A stretch of 21,793 nucleotides of DNA from Candidatus Aminicenantota bacterium. Its GTDB lineage: Bacteria; Acidobacteriota; Aminicenantia; UBA2199. Where the stretch lies: positions 1 to 21,793 of the forward strand of contig JAUWNT010000016.1 in NCBI GenBank assembly GCA_030612495.1, written 5' to 3'. This document shows, one piece after another, positions 7,707 through 15,674 of the stretch; within the stretch, counting starts at the first letter, position 1, and each line of letters starts with the position of its first letter. The notes beneath the pieces are model-generated. The model searched no databases. It saw only the letters and a list, made by a program, of their open reading frames with translations, and was not told where the DNA came from. The translations under genes were made by a program, and so were the position numbers.

Positions 7707-8954
7707 ATGGAAAAGATTCCAAAGAATCTTCAATTCTATAAATTCTCAACATATGGTTTCTTGAAAAATCTTCGCTTTTTTGAACCATTTCTCATACTTT
7801 TTTTCCTTGAAATGGGAATTAATTACATACAGATTGGACTACTCTACTCAATCAGAGAGATAGCAACAAATATATTTGAACTTCCAACCGGAATAATCGC
7901 AGATAGCTTTGGAAGAAGAAAATCTATGATCTTTTCTTTCACCTCATATATTTTCTCTTTTATTATCTTTTATTCTCTTCCTGGATTTACTTCATATATT
8001 ATTGCAATGATTTTTTTCTCCATTGGTGAGGCATTTCGCACAGGAACTCATAAAGCTATGATCCTATCTTACCTTGAGATTAAAAAAATAAAACACTTAA
8101 AAATACACTATTATGGATATACAAGAAGTGCCTCTCAATTAGGCTCGGCTCTATCATCTATTATTGCTATGTGCCTTGTATTTCGCACAGGTTCTTACAA
8201 AATCGTGTTTCTTGCATCCATTATTCCATATATTTTAGAACTCTTTTTAATGTTTTCTTATCCAAAATTTCTTGACGGAGAAATAAAACCATTAAAAGGT
8301 AATCTTGTTCTCAGGGTTAAACAAAGGTTAAAATTAACAACAAGAGATTTTATTAATATATTTAAAAATAAATTCACAATTAAAGCACTTATGAATTCCT
8401 CAGTTCTTAGTGGTCTTCATAAAGGAACAAAAGATTATCTACAGCCTATTTTAAAAAACTATGCCATAGCTCTGCCATTATTTACTTTTTTAGACACAAA
8501 ACAGAAAAGTTCAATTCTCATAGGTTTAGTTTACTTTTTTTTATATATATTAACTTCGTACGCATCAAGGGCTGCAGGCCCTTTTTCAGAAAAGATCAAG
8601 AATATTTCCTCTGGCATTAACCTTACTTTTGTAGCAGGTGCAATTTTCGTAATAATATCTGGATTATTTCTGGGTTTTAACTTATATATTTTCTCAATCA
8701 TTTTCTTTGTTTTAACATTCCTGAATGAAAATCTAAGAAGACCTCTTAACATTGGATACATAAGTGAATTTATCTCTTCACACATAATGGCAACCGGACT
8801 TTCAGGGGAATCACAGTTAAAGTCTATTTTTTCAGCTTTATTTTCATTTTTAATGGGGCTTTTTGCCCAATTTATTGGGTTAAGCTATGCACTTATTATA
8901 ATGGGTATTATCACAATTGTTATATTCCCTTGTGTAAAAGTTAAAGAAAATTAA
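7707..8954 (+). CDS. Major facilitator superfamily (MFS) transporter, substrate unknown
   Basis: The 415-residue protein is strongly hydrophobic throughout, with roughly 10-12 membrane segments. Residues 48-73 (YSIREIATNIFELPTG then IIADSFGRRKSM) carry the MFS motif A between helices 2 and 3. The opening (NLRFFEPFLILFFLEMGINYIQIGLLYSIREI) is typical of a poorly characterised branch often found near efflux-type carriers. A long charged loop around residues 195-225 separates the two six-helix halves. Direction and substrate cannot be read from sequence. The gene has no Shine-Dalgarno site and a -10 box 5 nt upstream. It stands alone on the plus strand between divergent and downstream neighbours with their own promoters. 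No strong terminator follows. Confidence 0.85.
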   Translation: MEKIPKNLQFYKFSTYGFLKNLRFFEPFLILFFLEMGINYIQIGLLYSIREIATNIFELPTGIIADSFGRRKSMIFSFTSYIFSFIIFYSLPGFTSYIIAMIFFSIGEAFRTGTHKAMILSYLEIKKIKHLKIHYYGYTRSASQLGSALSSIIAMCLVFRTGSYKIVFLASIIPYILELFLMFSYPKFLDGEIKPLKGNLVLRVKQRLKLTTRDFINIFKNKFTIKALMNSSVLSGLHKGTKDYLQPILKNYAIALPLFTFLDTKQKSSILIGLVYFFLYILTSYASRAAGPFSEKIKNISSGINLTFVAGAIFVIISGLFLGFNLYIFSIIFFVLTFLNENLRRPLNIGYISEFISSHIMATGLSGESQLKSIFSALFSFLMGLFAQFIGLSYALIIMGIITIVIFPCVKVKEN

Positions 8955-8996
8955 TCGGATTTTTCTTTCAAACAGAATGCCTCTATCCTGCATATG

Positions 8997-9014
8997 TGTC
9001 ATAAAAAAGTTACA
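8997..9014. promoter_or_regulatory. Upstream dyad 1 of the sigma-54 cassette
   Basis: TGTCATAAAAAAGTTACA is a degraded TGT-N12-ACA dyad. It is related to the perfect dyad at 9028-9045, and the flanking sequence (CAT before, CATTTTTxCAT after) is also shared. Its centre lies at about -94 relative to the predicted start of transcription and 31 bp, about three helical turns, from the second dyad. Confidence 0.5.
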
Positions 9015-9027
9015 TTTTTTCATATTG

Positions 9028-9045
9028 TGTCCTATAAAAAGGACA
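9028..9045. promoter_or_regulatory. Upstream dyad 2 of the sigma-54 cassette
   Basis: TGTCCTATAAAAAGGACA has perfect 5-bp arms (TGTCC/GGACA) around 8 nt. Its centre is at about -63. Together with dyad 1 it looks like a pair of activator-dimer sites of the kind used by NtrC-family enhancer-binding proteins. The cognate regulator is not in this window. Confidence 0.55.
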
Positions 9046-9073
9046 TTTTTCCATGTTTTTGACCAAATAAACC

Positions 9074-9090
9074 TGGCATTAAAATTGCAT
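9074..9090 (+). promoter_or_regulatory. Sigma-54 (RpoN) -24/-12 promoter
   Basis: CTGGCAT-TAAAA-TTGCAT matches the RpoN consensus YTGGCAC-N5-TTGCW, with the invariant GG (9075-9076) and GC (9087-9088) separated by exactly 10 bp. The predicted start is near 9100, the first G of GGAGG, giving a leader of about 11 nt. A weaker sigma-70 reading (TTGACC 9059-9064, 15 nt, TAAAAT 9080-9085) overlaps it. Confidence 0.75.
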
Positions 9091-9110
9091 ATCTTTTTTG
9101 GAGGTAAAAA

Positions 9111-9782
9111 ATGAAAAAAATATTTTTTGTTCTTTTATTAATCATAACAATTGGTTTATTTTCTTTAAAAGCTCAAAATAGCTTGAATTTTAAAATCGGG
9201 TTGTTTGTGCCATCTTTAGGTTCTGATCTATGGGATGTGAACATGGAGAATCTAAGCTTTAACAAAGATGATTTTCGTGATGCCTATTATGCAATGGAAT
9301 ATGAATTCTTTGCTAATAAGCAACTTTCTCTTTCCTTTGAAACAGGGCATTATAAACATGAAGAGTACTCAATGTACAGGGATTACGAATATGATGACGG
9401 TAGTCCTATCTATCAGAACCTTTCTCTTAGAATAAATTCATTCGAAATTAACCTTAAAATGTATCCAATTGGCCATAGAAAAAGGATTGTTCCTTACATA
9501 GGTGGCGGCTGCGGTTTATATGCATGGAAATATGAACAGTGGGGAGATTTTATTGACTTTGAAGATGGAACAATAAGTGATGGATATGCTGAAAGTGATA
9601 AACTCTCTTTAGGTTTTAATGGTAGAGCAGGAATTGTATTCAAGATAAGAAGATCTTTTGGTATATCGTTTGAAGCAAGATATTTATACTTAAAAGATGA
9701 TCTCTCATCCTATTTTGAGGGTTTTGAAAAGTTAGACATGAGTGGGCTTACATTCAATTTCGGAGTAAATTTTTTCTTTTAA
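9111..9782 (+). CDS. Outer-membrane beta-barrel protein
   Basis: The 223-residue protein has a clear signal peptide (MKKIFFVLLLIITIGLFSLKAQ). Alternating hydrophobic/polar strands follow, with aromatic girdles such as FETGHYKHEEYSMYRDY, IVPYIGGGCGLYAWKY and FGISFEARYLYLK. The last residues are FNFGVNFFF, a C-terminal phenylalanine of the type recognised by the BAM assembly machinery. Size and pattern suggest an 8- to 10-strand barrel like the OmpA/OmpW-type 'outer membrane protein beta-barrel' families, and it implies a diderm cell. GGAGG (9100-9104) lies 6 nt before the ATG. The promoter appears to be sigma-54 dependent with two enhancer-like dyads, so expression is probably conditional. Its function (structural, adhesin or small-molecule channel) is unknown. 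Confidence 0.8.
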   Translation: MKKIFFVLLLIITIGLFSLKAQNSLNFKIGLFVPSLGSDLWDVNMENLSFNKDDFRDAYYAMEYEFFANKQLSLSFETGHYKHEEYSMYRDYEYDDGSPIYQNLSLRINSFEINLKMYPIGHRKRIVPYIGGGCGLYAWKYEQWGDFIDFEDGTISDGYAESDKLSLGFNGRAGIVFKIRRSFGISFEARYLYLKDDLSSYFEGFEKLDMSGLTFNFGVNFFF

Positions 9783-9807
9783 TAAATAAAACTTTATAAA
9801 AAAATCC

Positions 9808-10263
9808 CTAAATAAAATTAAAATTTATATAATCAAGGCTTGTTTTGATTTTTATGATTCTTATATAATTGTCTCTAACACTGAAATTAATATCAATTGA
9901 ATTCTTTAATCTAAAATATGAAGGGCTTAAATATTGGGCCCATTCAACAATAATTATGTTTTCATTAATATGCTCGTCAATTTCAGGAACATTATTGTCT
10001 ATATTTTCCCCCAATCTATATAGATCAAAATGCAAAAGAGTATGTAAATCACCCTCAAATTTATTCATTATAACAAATGTAGGACTCACAACATTATCTG
10101 GATTTATCCCCAATGAAGAAGCAATACCCTTTGTAAATAGAGTTTTACCTGCACCCAGATCTCCACAAAGAAGGATTACTTCATCGCCCTTTAAGAGTTG
10201 ACCAAATTTTTCTCCTAATTTGAAAGTGCTATCAGGAGAATTCGAATTGACTTTTAAAATCAT
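9808..10263 (-). CDS. tsaE: tRNA threonylcarbamoyladenosine biosynthesis ATPase TsaE
   Basis: The 151-residue length is standard for TsaE (YjeE). The P-loop GDLGAGKT lies at 34-41, followed by SPTFVIMN (60-67), HFDLYRL (78-84) and VEWAQ (106-110), all family hallmarks. TsaE is the ATPase that cycles the TsaB-TsaD complex during formation of t6A at position 37 of ANN-decoding tRNAs in the cytoplasm. Its start overlaps the end of nnr by 32 bp. It has no ribosome-binding site of its own, so translation is probably coupled to nnr; nnr-tsaE pairs occur in many bacteria. The C-terminus is slightly extended with an Asn/Ile-rich tail. Only 25 bp without a terminator-like hairpin separate it from the converging outer-membrane protein gene. 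Confidence 0.95.
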   Translation of the reverse strand: MILKVNSNSPDSTFKLGEKFGQLLKGDEVILLCGDLGAGKTLFTKGIASSLGINPDNVVSPTFVIMNKFEGDLHTLLHFDLYRLGENIDNNVPEIDEHINENIIIVEWAQYLSPSYFRLKNSIDINFSVRDNYIRIIKIKTSLDYINFNFI

Positions 10264-11794
10264 CTAAATTTAAAATTGCATCAGAAAAACAATCTATAAT
10301 ATCAGAAGCTATAAGGCTTTTTTCACCCTTTTTTCTAACAGCTATATCTCCAGAGAATCCATGTAAAAAAACAGCTGCTTCAAGAATAATATCCAGACTA
10401 TATTTTCCTATAAATTGAGAGACGAATCCTGCAATTATTCCTACTAAAACATCTCCGCTACCTGCAGTAGCCATGCCAGGGTTACCTGTTTGATTTACAT
10501 ACACATTACCTTCAGGTGTTGCAATAAGCGTATTGTGTGACTTTAAAACCACAAAAGTATTAAACTCCATAGCAAAGTCTCTTGTTATATTAATACGATC
10601 TTTATTTATTTCTAAAACAGACAATCCAGTTAGTCTTGAGAACTCACCAAGGTGTGGTGTAATAACAATAGGAACTGCTCTTTTTAATTTAAGTATTTCC
10701 TTCCTGTTTTTTAAAACATTTATAGAATCTGCATCCAAAATCAAAGGCACTTTAGATTCTTTTATGAGCATTGAAACAATCTCGTATGTATTATCATTAT
10801 CTCCAAGCCCAGGACCTGTTAAAATACAATTAAACTCATTTAATCTCTTTATAATATCAATATTTTTTTCGTAAACAAGTGTCATTACTTCAGGATTGGC
10901 ATTAATTACGAGCGCTCTATTCTCTTTACAAACAGCAGCAGTGCATAATCCTGCACCTGCTTTTAAAATCGCACGAGAGCTTAAAATTCCAGCACCAGGT
11001 TTTTGAATGGAGCCTGAAACATTAAGCACATGTCCATACTTCCCTTTATGTGCATCAATTTCTCTTTTTTGAAACAAATTTCTAAAATCAGAAGGCTCAA
11101 TTATCTCGATATAATATTTATCTTGCTCAACTAATACTTTTGGAATCCCAATATCTATGATCCTTATATTCCCACAGTATTTATTTCCATCAGTAAAGAT
11201 ATGTGATAATTTTAAATTTTGAAAAGTTGCAGTTATATCAGCATTGATATGTACTCCTTCTTCGGGAAGAAATGAATCAGAAATCCCTGAAGGAATATCA
11301 ATTGAGGCAACCCTAAAATCAGACTCATTTACTAAATTTATAATTTCAGAATAAAATCCTTTCTTAACAGGTTTATTTATCCCAATCCCAAATATTGAAT
11401 CAACTAAAAAAGTATCATATTTATTATACTTTTTAAGAATTATTTTTAACTCATCTGCTGTTTTTATTATTGAATAATCCAAATTTAGTTTTTTTATTAT
11501 ATTAAAATTTATCTCAGGGTCAATATTAAATTTTTCATAAGATGAAAGCAAAACAAACTCTACATTATAACCTTTTTGAGATAATCTCCTTCCACAAGCA
11601 ATACCATCTCCCCCATTATTACCTTTTCCAACTATTATAACAATATTTTTATATATCTTAAGATCATATTTTTCTGAAAAAAAATCTGCAGCACCTCTTG
11701 AAGCATTTTCCATTAAAACTATAGATGGGACACCTATATTGTTTATAGTTTGAGAATCAAGTTCTTTCATCCATTTTGAGTATACAAGCTTCAT
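10232..11794 (-). CDS. nnr: Bifunctional NAD(P)H-hydrate epimerase / ADP-dependent dehydratase
   Basis: The 520 residues contain both halves of the NAD(P)HX repair enzyme. The N-terminal YjeF domain (1-~225) has MENASRGAADF (28-38), GKGNNGGDGIACGRRL (56-71) and DIPSG (166-170), and epimerises S- and R-hydrates. The C-terminal ribokinase-like domain (~235-515) has GHVLNVSGS, LTGPGLGDND (325-334), LILDADSINVL, ITPHLGEFSRLTG and the nucleotide site GNPGMATAGSGD (437-448). It dehydrates S-NAD(P)HX back to NAD(P)H using ADP. The start codon overlaps the stop of the upstream 763-residue gene (ATGA at 11791-11794), and tsaE overlaps its end. Both functions look intact. Confidence 0.96.
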   Translation of the reverse strand: MKLVYSKWMKELDSQTINNIGVPSIVLMENASRGAADFFSEKYDLKIYKNIVIIVGKGNNGGDGIACGRRLSQKGYNVEFVLLSSYEKFNIDPEINFNIIKKLNLDYSIIKTADELKIILKKYNKYDTFLVDSIFGIGINKPVKKGFYSEIINLVNESDFRVASIDIPSGISDSFLPEEGVHINADITATFQNLKLSHIFTDGNKYCGNIRIIDIGIPKVLVEQDKYYIEIIEPSDFRNLFQKREIDAHKGKYGHVLNVSGSIQKPGAGILSSRAILKAGAGLCTAAVCKENRALVINANPEVMTLVYEKNIDIIKRLNEFNCILTGPGLGDNDNTYEIVSMLIKESKVPLILDADSINVLKNRKEILKLKRAVPIVITPHLGEFSRLTGLSVLEINKDRINITRDFAMEFNTFVVLKSHNTLIATPEGNVYVNQTGNPGMATAGSGDVLVGIIAGFVSQFIGKYSLDIILEAAVFLHGFSGDIAVRKKGEKSLIASDIIDCFSDAILNLDDFKSQFEFS

Positions 11795-14082
11795 TTTTTA
11801 GTTTTTTCCCCCTTTTTCTTCCTTTTTGTCTCATCCTGTTTTTTAACGACTGCATCAAGCTTTGAAGCAAATACACTTCCAAAATCTTTATCATCTTTAT
11901 ATACGACCTTCTTCCTTTTTTCGGTCTTTACTTTTATCTTCTCCTTGTCTAAAACCTTTTCCTTTAATTTTTCCAGTTTTATCTCTTTTTTTATTTCATC
12001 CAGGTCTATAGCTTCTTCAGTATCCCTTCTATCTACAATCTTTTTTGTTTTTAGAGGTTTTTCTAAATCGATCTTTTTCTTTATCTTCTTCGCATGAACT
12101 CTCCTGGCAGACTCTTTTTCCAAAGGTATTATAATTTCTGGTCCTGAAACAGGAGCTCTTCTTTTAAATACTTCTTCTTTATCCTTTGGTCTATATTCTT
12201 TTTTAAAGCTTGAATCTCTTATCTCTCTCACTGCTTTTTCTTTTGGCCTTAATTGTCTTTTAGGTTTTTCAAACTTAGCTATTCTCAGCTTTTCTTCCTT
12301 TCTCCCTTCTCTCTCTTTTATCATTCTCTCCTTCACCATCATCTCTTTTTCTCTTTTCCTTCGCCTCTCTTCTCTCTTTAGCCTTATTTCATCTTTTTCC
12401 TTTAATTCTTCCTTAATTCTTTCTCTTTTTAGTTCTTCTCTTCTTTTCTTTTTCTCATCAATTAGCTTTGAACGTCTATTTTTCTCTTCCTCTTCAATCT
12501 CAATAACAGAATCAGAATCAAGATAAAAAACTCCTGGCATTTTTTCAGAAGGAATAAATTCAGGGTTACTTAAAATAACTTCTTCAACCGTTTTTAAATA
12601 TACTGGAAAGATAAGATCTAAAATATGGTATAATTTTAATATATGAATTTCATAATTTTTCTCTTTTATTCCAAACTCAATAAATGCTTTATGTATTAAT
12701 TTATTAAACACCGCAATTTTCTTAAAATCATCAGTTCTCTCATATATAGCACTATAAATGTCAGACTCAAGGAATATAGATTTATTTACAAAAACTGGAG
12801 ATGCGATTTTTTCATCAACTGCTTTAAATGCTTTTTTTTCATTATCATAAACAATTTTATCAGCAATTGTTCCCTTTTTGCTTGTCCTTATACTAAATTG
12901 AAATTTGTTGTCAGCTAATTGTTCAAAAATAAGGCTCGTTCCCTGTAAAACTTTGTAACTATCAAACAAATCTCTAAGTCCAAGAATTAAATTCCCATCA
13001 GTGTAATAAAATAATACATAAGATTTTTTTGAATTAATATCAATTGCTTCAATCTCAATAGAGTCTTCAAAATCGTAAATTCCCGTTTTTAATCTTAAAG
13101 CACCTGAGCATACTTCTCTCTCTGTTAAAAAATATCGATAAGACTCATTATTAAATATACTTTCCTCAAGCTTTTTCCTTCTATTACTAATGTTTATCCT
13201 ATTTTCAAAGATAATTTTTTTTAATAACGGATTTTCTTCACTTATCAAAGAATCTTTTTTCAAATAATATATTACTGAGATTAAGTTCCACTTTCCCCAA
13301 CCCTTTAAATCTACCAATCGAAAATCAATTTTATAATCCGTTTCCATCCTATAATTCAAAGCAAAACAATAAGCTTCGAACTCTTTATCATCAGATTTAA
13401 CCTTCAAAAAATTCTCAACCAGAAATTCGCTTGTTTCCGAAGATTTATTTTCTTTCAAAAACTCTCTGATCTTATCAAAGATCTCAGGTTCGATTTTTTT
13501 TAAGTTTTTATCACTAAGAACTCTATCATTTATTACATCAATATCAGGTTCTCTACGCATAGCAATAACCAACTTTTTTTTCAAAGTGTTAAAGTCTCTT
13601 TCTATAAGTGGCTCCTGCATATTCCTGGGATCATCTTCTTCAGGCAAATATGTGCTCTTCTCACATGGTTTTTCCTGTTTATGTGGTAACAATAAATCAA
13701 TTTTTTGTCTATACAAATATTCTGTATATTTCCTAAATAATGAAGTACCATCATACTCCAATTTAATCTGGTCCAATCCAAAATTTTCTTTTATCTCAGT
13801 AACTTTTAAGACAACTCCCATATTTAGTTCAATATTCTTTTTAGAGCCAATGGGAAGTTTCCCATGATATTCTTTATAGACAAGATCTCCAACTTTGTAC
13901 TCACAATTTGGGTTATATATCTTAACTTTATTTTTTCTATTATCCTGAGTTTTAAAAAAAGCAATATGTTTAGCCAAATCATATAATTTGACAGGGATCA
14001 ATTTCCCTTCTAAATAATCCTTAATTAACAAAATATCTTTATTATCAATATTAAGATTTACTTCCACTTTCATCTCCTTCAC
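11791..14082 (-). CDS. Unrecognised 763-residue protein with a long charged coiled-coil and basic tail
   Basis: I do not recognise this family. Residues ~55-135 look like a small beta-rich domain (YKVGDLVYKEYHG, then MGVVLKVTEIKENFG and YDGTSLFRKYTEYL), possibly SH3/KOW-like. Residues ~160-500 are mixed alpha/beta with a conserved-looking GWGKWNLISVIYYL (261-274). From ~525 to 605 nearly every residue is E, K or R in a heptad-like pattern, indicating a single long helix or coiled coil. From 606 to 763 the tail is disordered and Lys/Arg-rich. There is no signal peptide or membrane segment, so it should be cytoplasmic. The basic tail would suit nucleic-acid binding, but this is inference. Translation begins at GTG 14082 or ATG 14073; AAGGAG abuts the ATG and is too close to serve it. 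It is coupled to nnr by a 4-nt overlap. Confidence 0.75.
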   Translation of the reverse strand: MKEMKVEVNLNIDNKDILLIKDYLEGKLIPVKLYDLAKHIAFFKTQDNRKNKVKIYNPNCEYKVGDLVYKEYHGKLPIGSKKNIELNMGVVLKVTEIKENFGLDQIKLEYDGTSLFRKYTEYLYRQKIDLLLPHKQEKPCEKSTYLPEEDDPRNMQEPLIERDFNTLKKKLVIAMRREPDIDVINDRVLSDKNLKKIEPEIFDKIREFLKENKSSETSEFLVENFLKVKSDDKEFEAYCFALNYRMETDYKIDFRLVDLKGWGKWNLISVIYYLKKDSLISEENPLLKKIIFENRINISNRRKKLEESIFNNESYRYFLTEREVCSGALRLKTGIYDFEDSIEIEAIDINSKKSYVLFYYTDGNLILGLRDLFDSYKVLQGTSLIFEQLADNKFQFSIRTSKKGTIADKIVYDNEKKAFKAVDEKIASPVFVNKSIFLESDIYSAIYERTDDFKKIAVFNKLIHKAFIEFGIKEKNYEIHILKLYHILDLIFPVYLKTVEEVILSNPEFIPSEKMPGVFYLDSDSVIEIEEEEKNRRSKLIDEKKKRREELKRERIKEELKEKDEIRLKREERRRKREKEMMVKERMIKEREGRKEEKLRIAKFEKPKRQLRPKEKAVREIRDSSFKKEYRPKDKEEVFKRRAPVSGPEIIIPLEKESARRVHAKKIKKKIDLEKPLKTKKIVDRRDTEEAIDLDEIKKEIKLEKLKEKVLDKEKIKVKTEKRKKVVYKDDKDFGSVFASKLDAVVKKQDETKRKKKGEKTKK

Positions 14083-14189
14083 TTTGCTTCTTGCTGGAAT
14101 TTGACAGTTACTTTCTTAAACTCAAAAATTAAATTTTTTTTCATTTTAAAGCTATTTTTTTTCTAAAAAAATAAACTTTCCCCTTAATC

Positions 14190-15506
14190 TTATTTTGCAA
14201 ATTTTTTATTTAAAACTTCCTCTAATGTTGGATCACCTATTTCATCAAGTTCATAAGTAACCCTTACAGCTGGTTTATTTATATTTATAATTCTATTAAG
14301 ATTTATTGGTGTTCCAATAATAACAGTATCACAATCAACTTTATTAATAGTCTCTTCAAGATCTTTTATCTGTTGTTTATCATATCCCATTGCTGGAAGT
14401 AACATTCCAATTTTAGGATATTTTTGAAAGGTCTCCGCTATCTCACCAGTTGTACATGACCTTGGATCAACAAGTTCCTTTGCACCATATTTAAAAGCAG
14501 CCATTACTCCTGCCCCAACCTTCATTCCACCATGTGTAAGTGTTGGACCATCCTCAACGACAAGTACTCTTTTACCCCTTATTTCATCAGGCTTATCTAC
14601 AAAAACCGGGGAAGCAGCATCAATAACAACAGCTTCAGGATTATATTTTCTTATATTTTCTCTTATCTTCAGAATATTCTCCAGGTCTGCAGTATCTATT
14701 TTATTTATAACAATAACATCTGCTCTCCTAAAATTTACTTCTCCAGGATAATAAGAGATCTCATGACCTGCTCTGAAAGGATCTACAACAACAATCTCAA
14801 GGTCTGATCTTATAAACGGAAAATCATTGTTACCACCATCCCATAAAATAATATCCGCCTCTTTTTCGGCTTTTCTCAATATAGCTTCATAATCAACACC
14901 TGCATATACTATAATATCATTAACAATATGAGGTTCATATTCTTCCATTTCTTCAATAGTACACTCATTCTTTTTCAGGTCTTCCAAAGATGCATACCTT
15001 TGAACTTTTTGTTTAACTAAATCTCCATAAGGCATAGGATGCCTTATGGCAGCAACCTTATATCCCATTTCCTGCAAAATTTTAGCTACTTTTCTTGATG
15101 TCTGGCTTTTTCCACACCCTGTTCTTACAGCACAAACTGAAACCACAGGTTTGTTACTCTTGATCATTGTATCATTTGGGCCTAACATTATAAAATTTGC
15201 CCCTGCTTTATTAACACTAGCAGCTTTGCTCATCACATAATTGTAAGGAAGGTCGCTATATGAAAAATATACATCCTGAACATCAAGTTCTTCAATTAAA
15301 TTCTCAATCTCTGATTCAGGAAAAATTTTAATTCCATCAGGATACTGATCTTCTCCAGCAAGCTCTTTTGGGTACTTTTTATCATCAATACCTGGAATTT
15401 GTGTGGCTGTAAAGGCAACAACATTTATCTCTCTGTTTCCTCTCATAAATGTATTAAAATTATGAAAGTCTCTTCCAGCTGCACCCATAATCAAAACATT
15501 ACGCAT
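14190..15506 (-). CDS. COG2403 P-loop GTPase, cyclic-2,3-diphosphoglycerate-synthetase-like
   Basis: The 438-residue cytoplasmic protein has an N-terminal Rossmann-like part (MRNVLIMGAAGRDFHNFN) and then a P-loop domain. The Walker A equivalent is RTGCGKS (128-134). A Walker B-like segment reads LWDGGNNDFPF (221-231), and NKID (268-271) is the guanine-specificity motif. VVEDGPTLTHGGM (316-328) and a C-terminal IIGTPINLNRI segment complete the family pattern. Bacterial members are usually annotated as cyclic 2,3-diphosphoglycerate synthetase because they resemble the archaeal enzyme that makes the thermoprotectant cDPG. The real bacterial substrate is not established, so I call only the family. 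AGGAGG lies 5 nt before the ATG and a near-consensus promoter lies upstream. It may be cotranscribed with the downstream 763-residue gene 107 bp away. Confidence 0.85.
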   Translation of the reverse strand: MRNVLIMGAAGRDFHNFNTFMRGNREINVVAFTATQIPGIDDKKYPKELAGEDQYPDGIKIFPESEIENLIEELDVQDVYFSYSDLPYNYVMSKAASVNKAGANFIMLGPNDTMIKSNKPVVSVCAVRTGCGKSQTSRKVAKILQEMGYKVAAIRHPMPYGDLVKQKVQRYASLEDLKKNECTIEEMEEYEPHIVNDIIVYAGVDYEAILRKAEKEADIILWDGGNNDFPFIRSDLEIVVVDPFRAGHEISYYPGEVNFRRADVIVINKIDTADLENILKIRENIRKYNPEAVVIDAASPVFVDKPDEIRGKRVLVVEDGPTLTHGGMKVGAGVMAAFKYGAKELVDPRSCTTGEIAETFQKYPKIGMLLPAMGYDKQQIKDLEETINKVDCDTVIIGTPINLNRIININKPAVRVTYELDEIGDPTLEEVLNKKFAK

Positions 15507-15552
15507 TATATCCTCCTATATAGATGTAATATTATTTTGGATTTTAATAATA

Positions 15553-15581
15553 AGTATAATAAATATCACCTTACAAGTCAA
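15553..15581 (-). promoter_or_regulatory. Sigma-70 promoter of the COG2403 GTPase gene
   Basis: TTGACT (15576-15581), an exact 17-nt spacer and TATACT (15553-15558) lie on the minus strand. The predicted start is near 15546 with a leader of about 40 nt containing AGGAGG. The gap between here and the nuclease stop (15582-15674) shows a purine-rich minus strand but no convincing terminator. Confidence 0.7.
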
Positions 15582-15674
15582 CTCATTATACCTGTAATAA
15601 TCTGCCTTTTTCTCCCCCTTTCCTCAATATATCTATTTATTAGATTTAACTAAAATTAAGAGATTTTTTTTATA

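Noticed and set aside
9059..9085. Sigma-70 promoter TTGACC-N15-TAAAAT before the outer-membrane protein gene
   Set aside because: The spacer is short and the overlapping sigma-54 box is a much better match, though dual use cannot be excluded.
14153..14173. A/T-only perfect hairpin (9-bp stem, 3-nt loop) downstream of the COG2403 gene
   Set aside because: With no G-C pairs in a very AT-rich gap, this is weak as a terminator and easily arises by chance.
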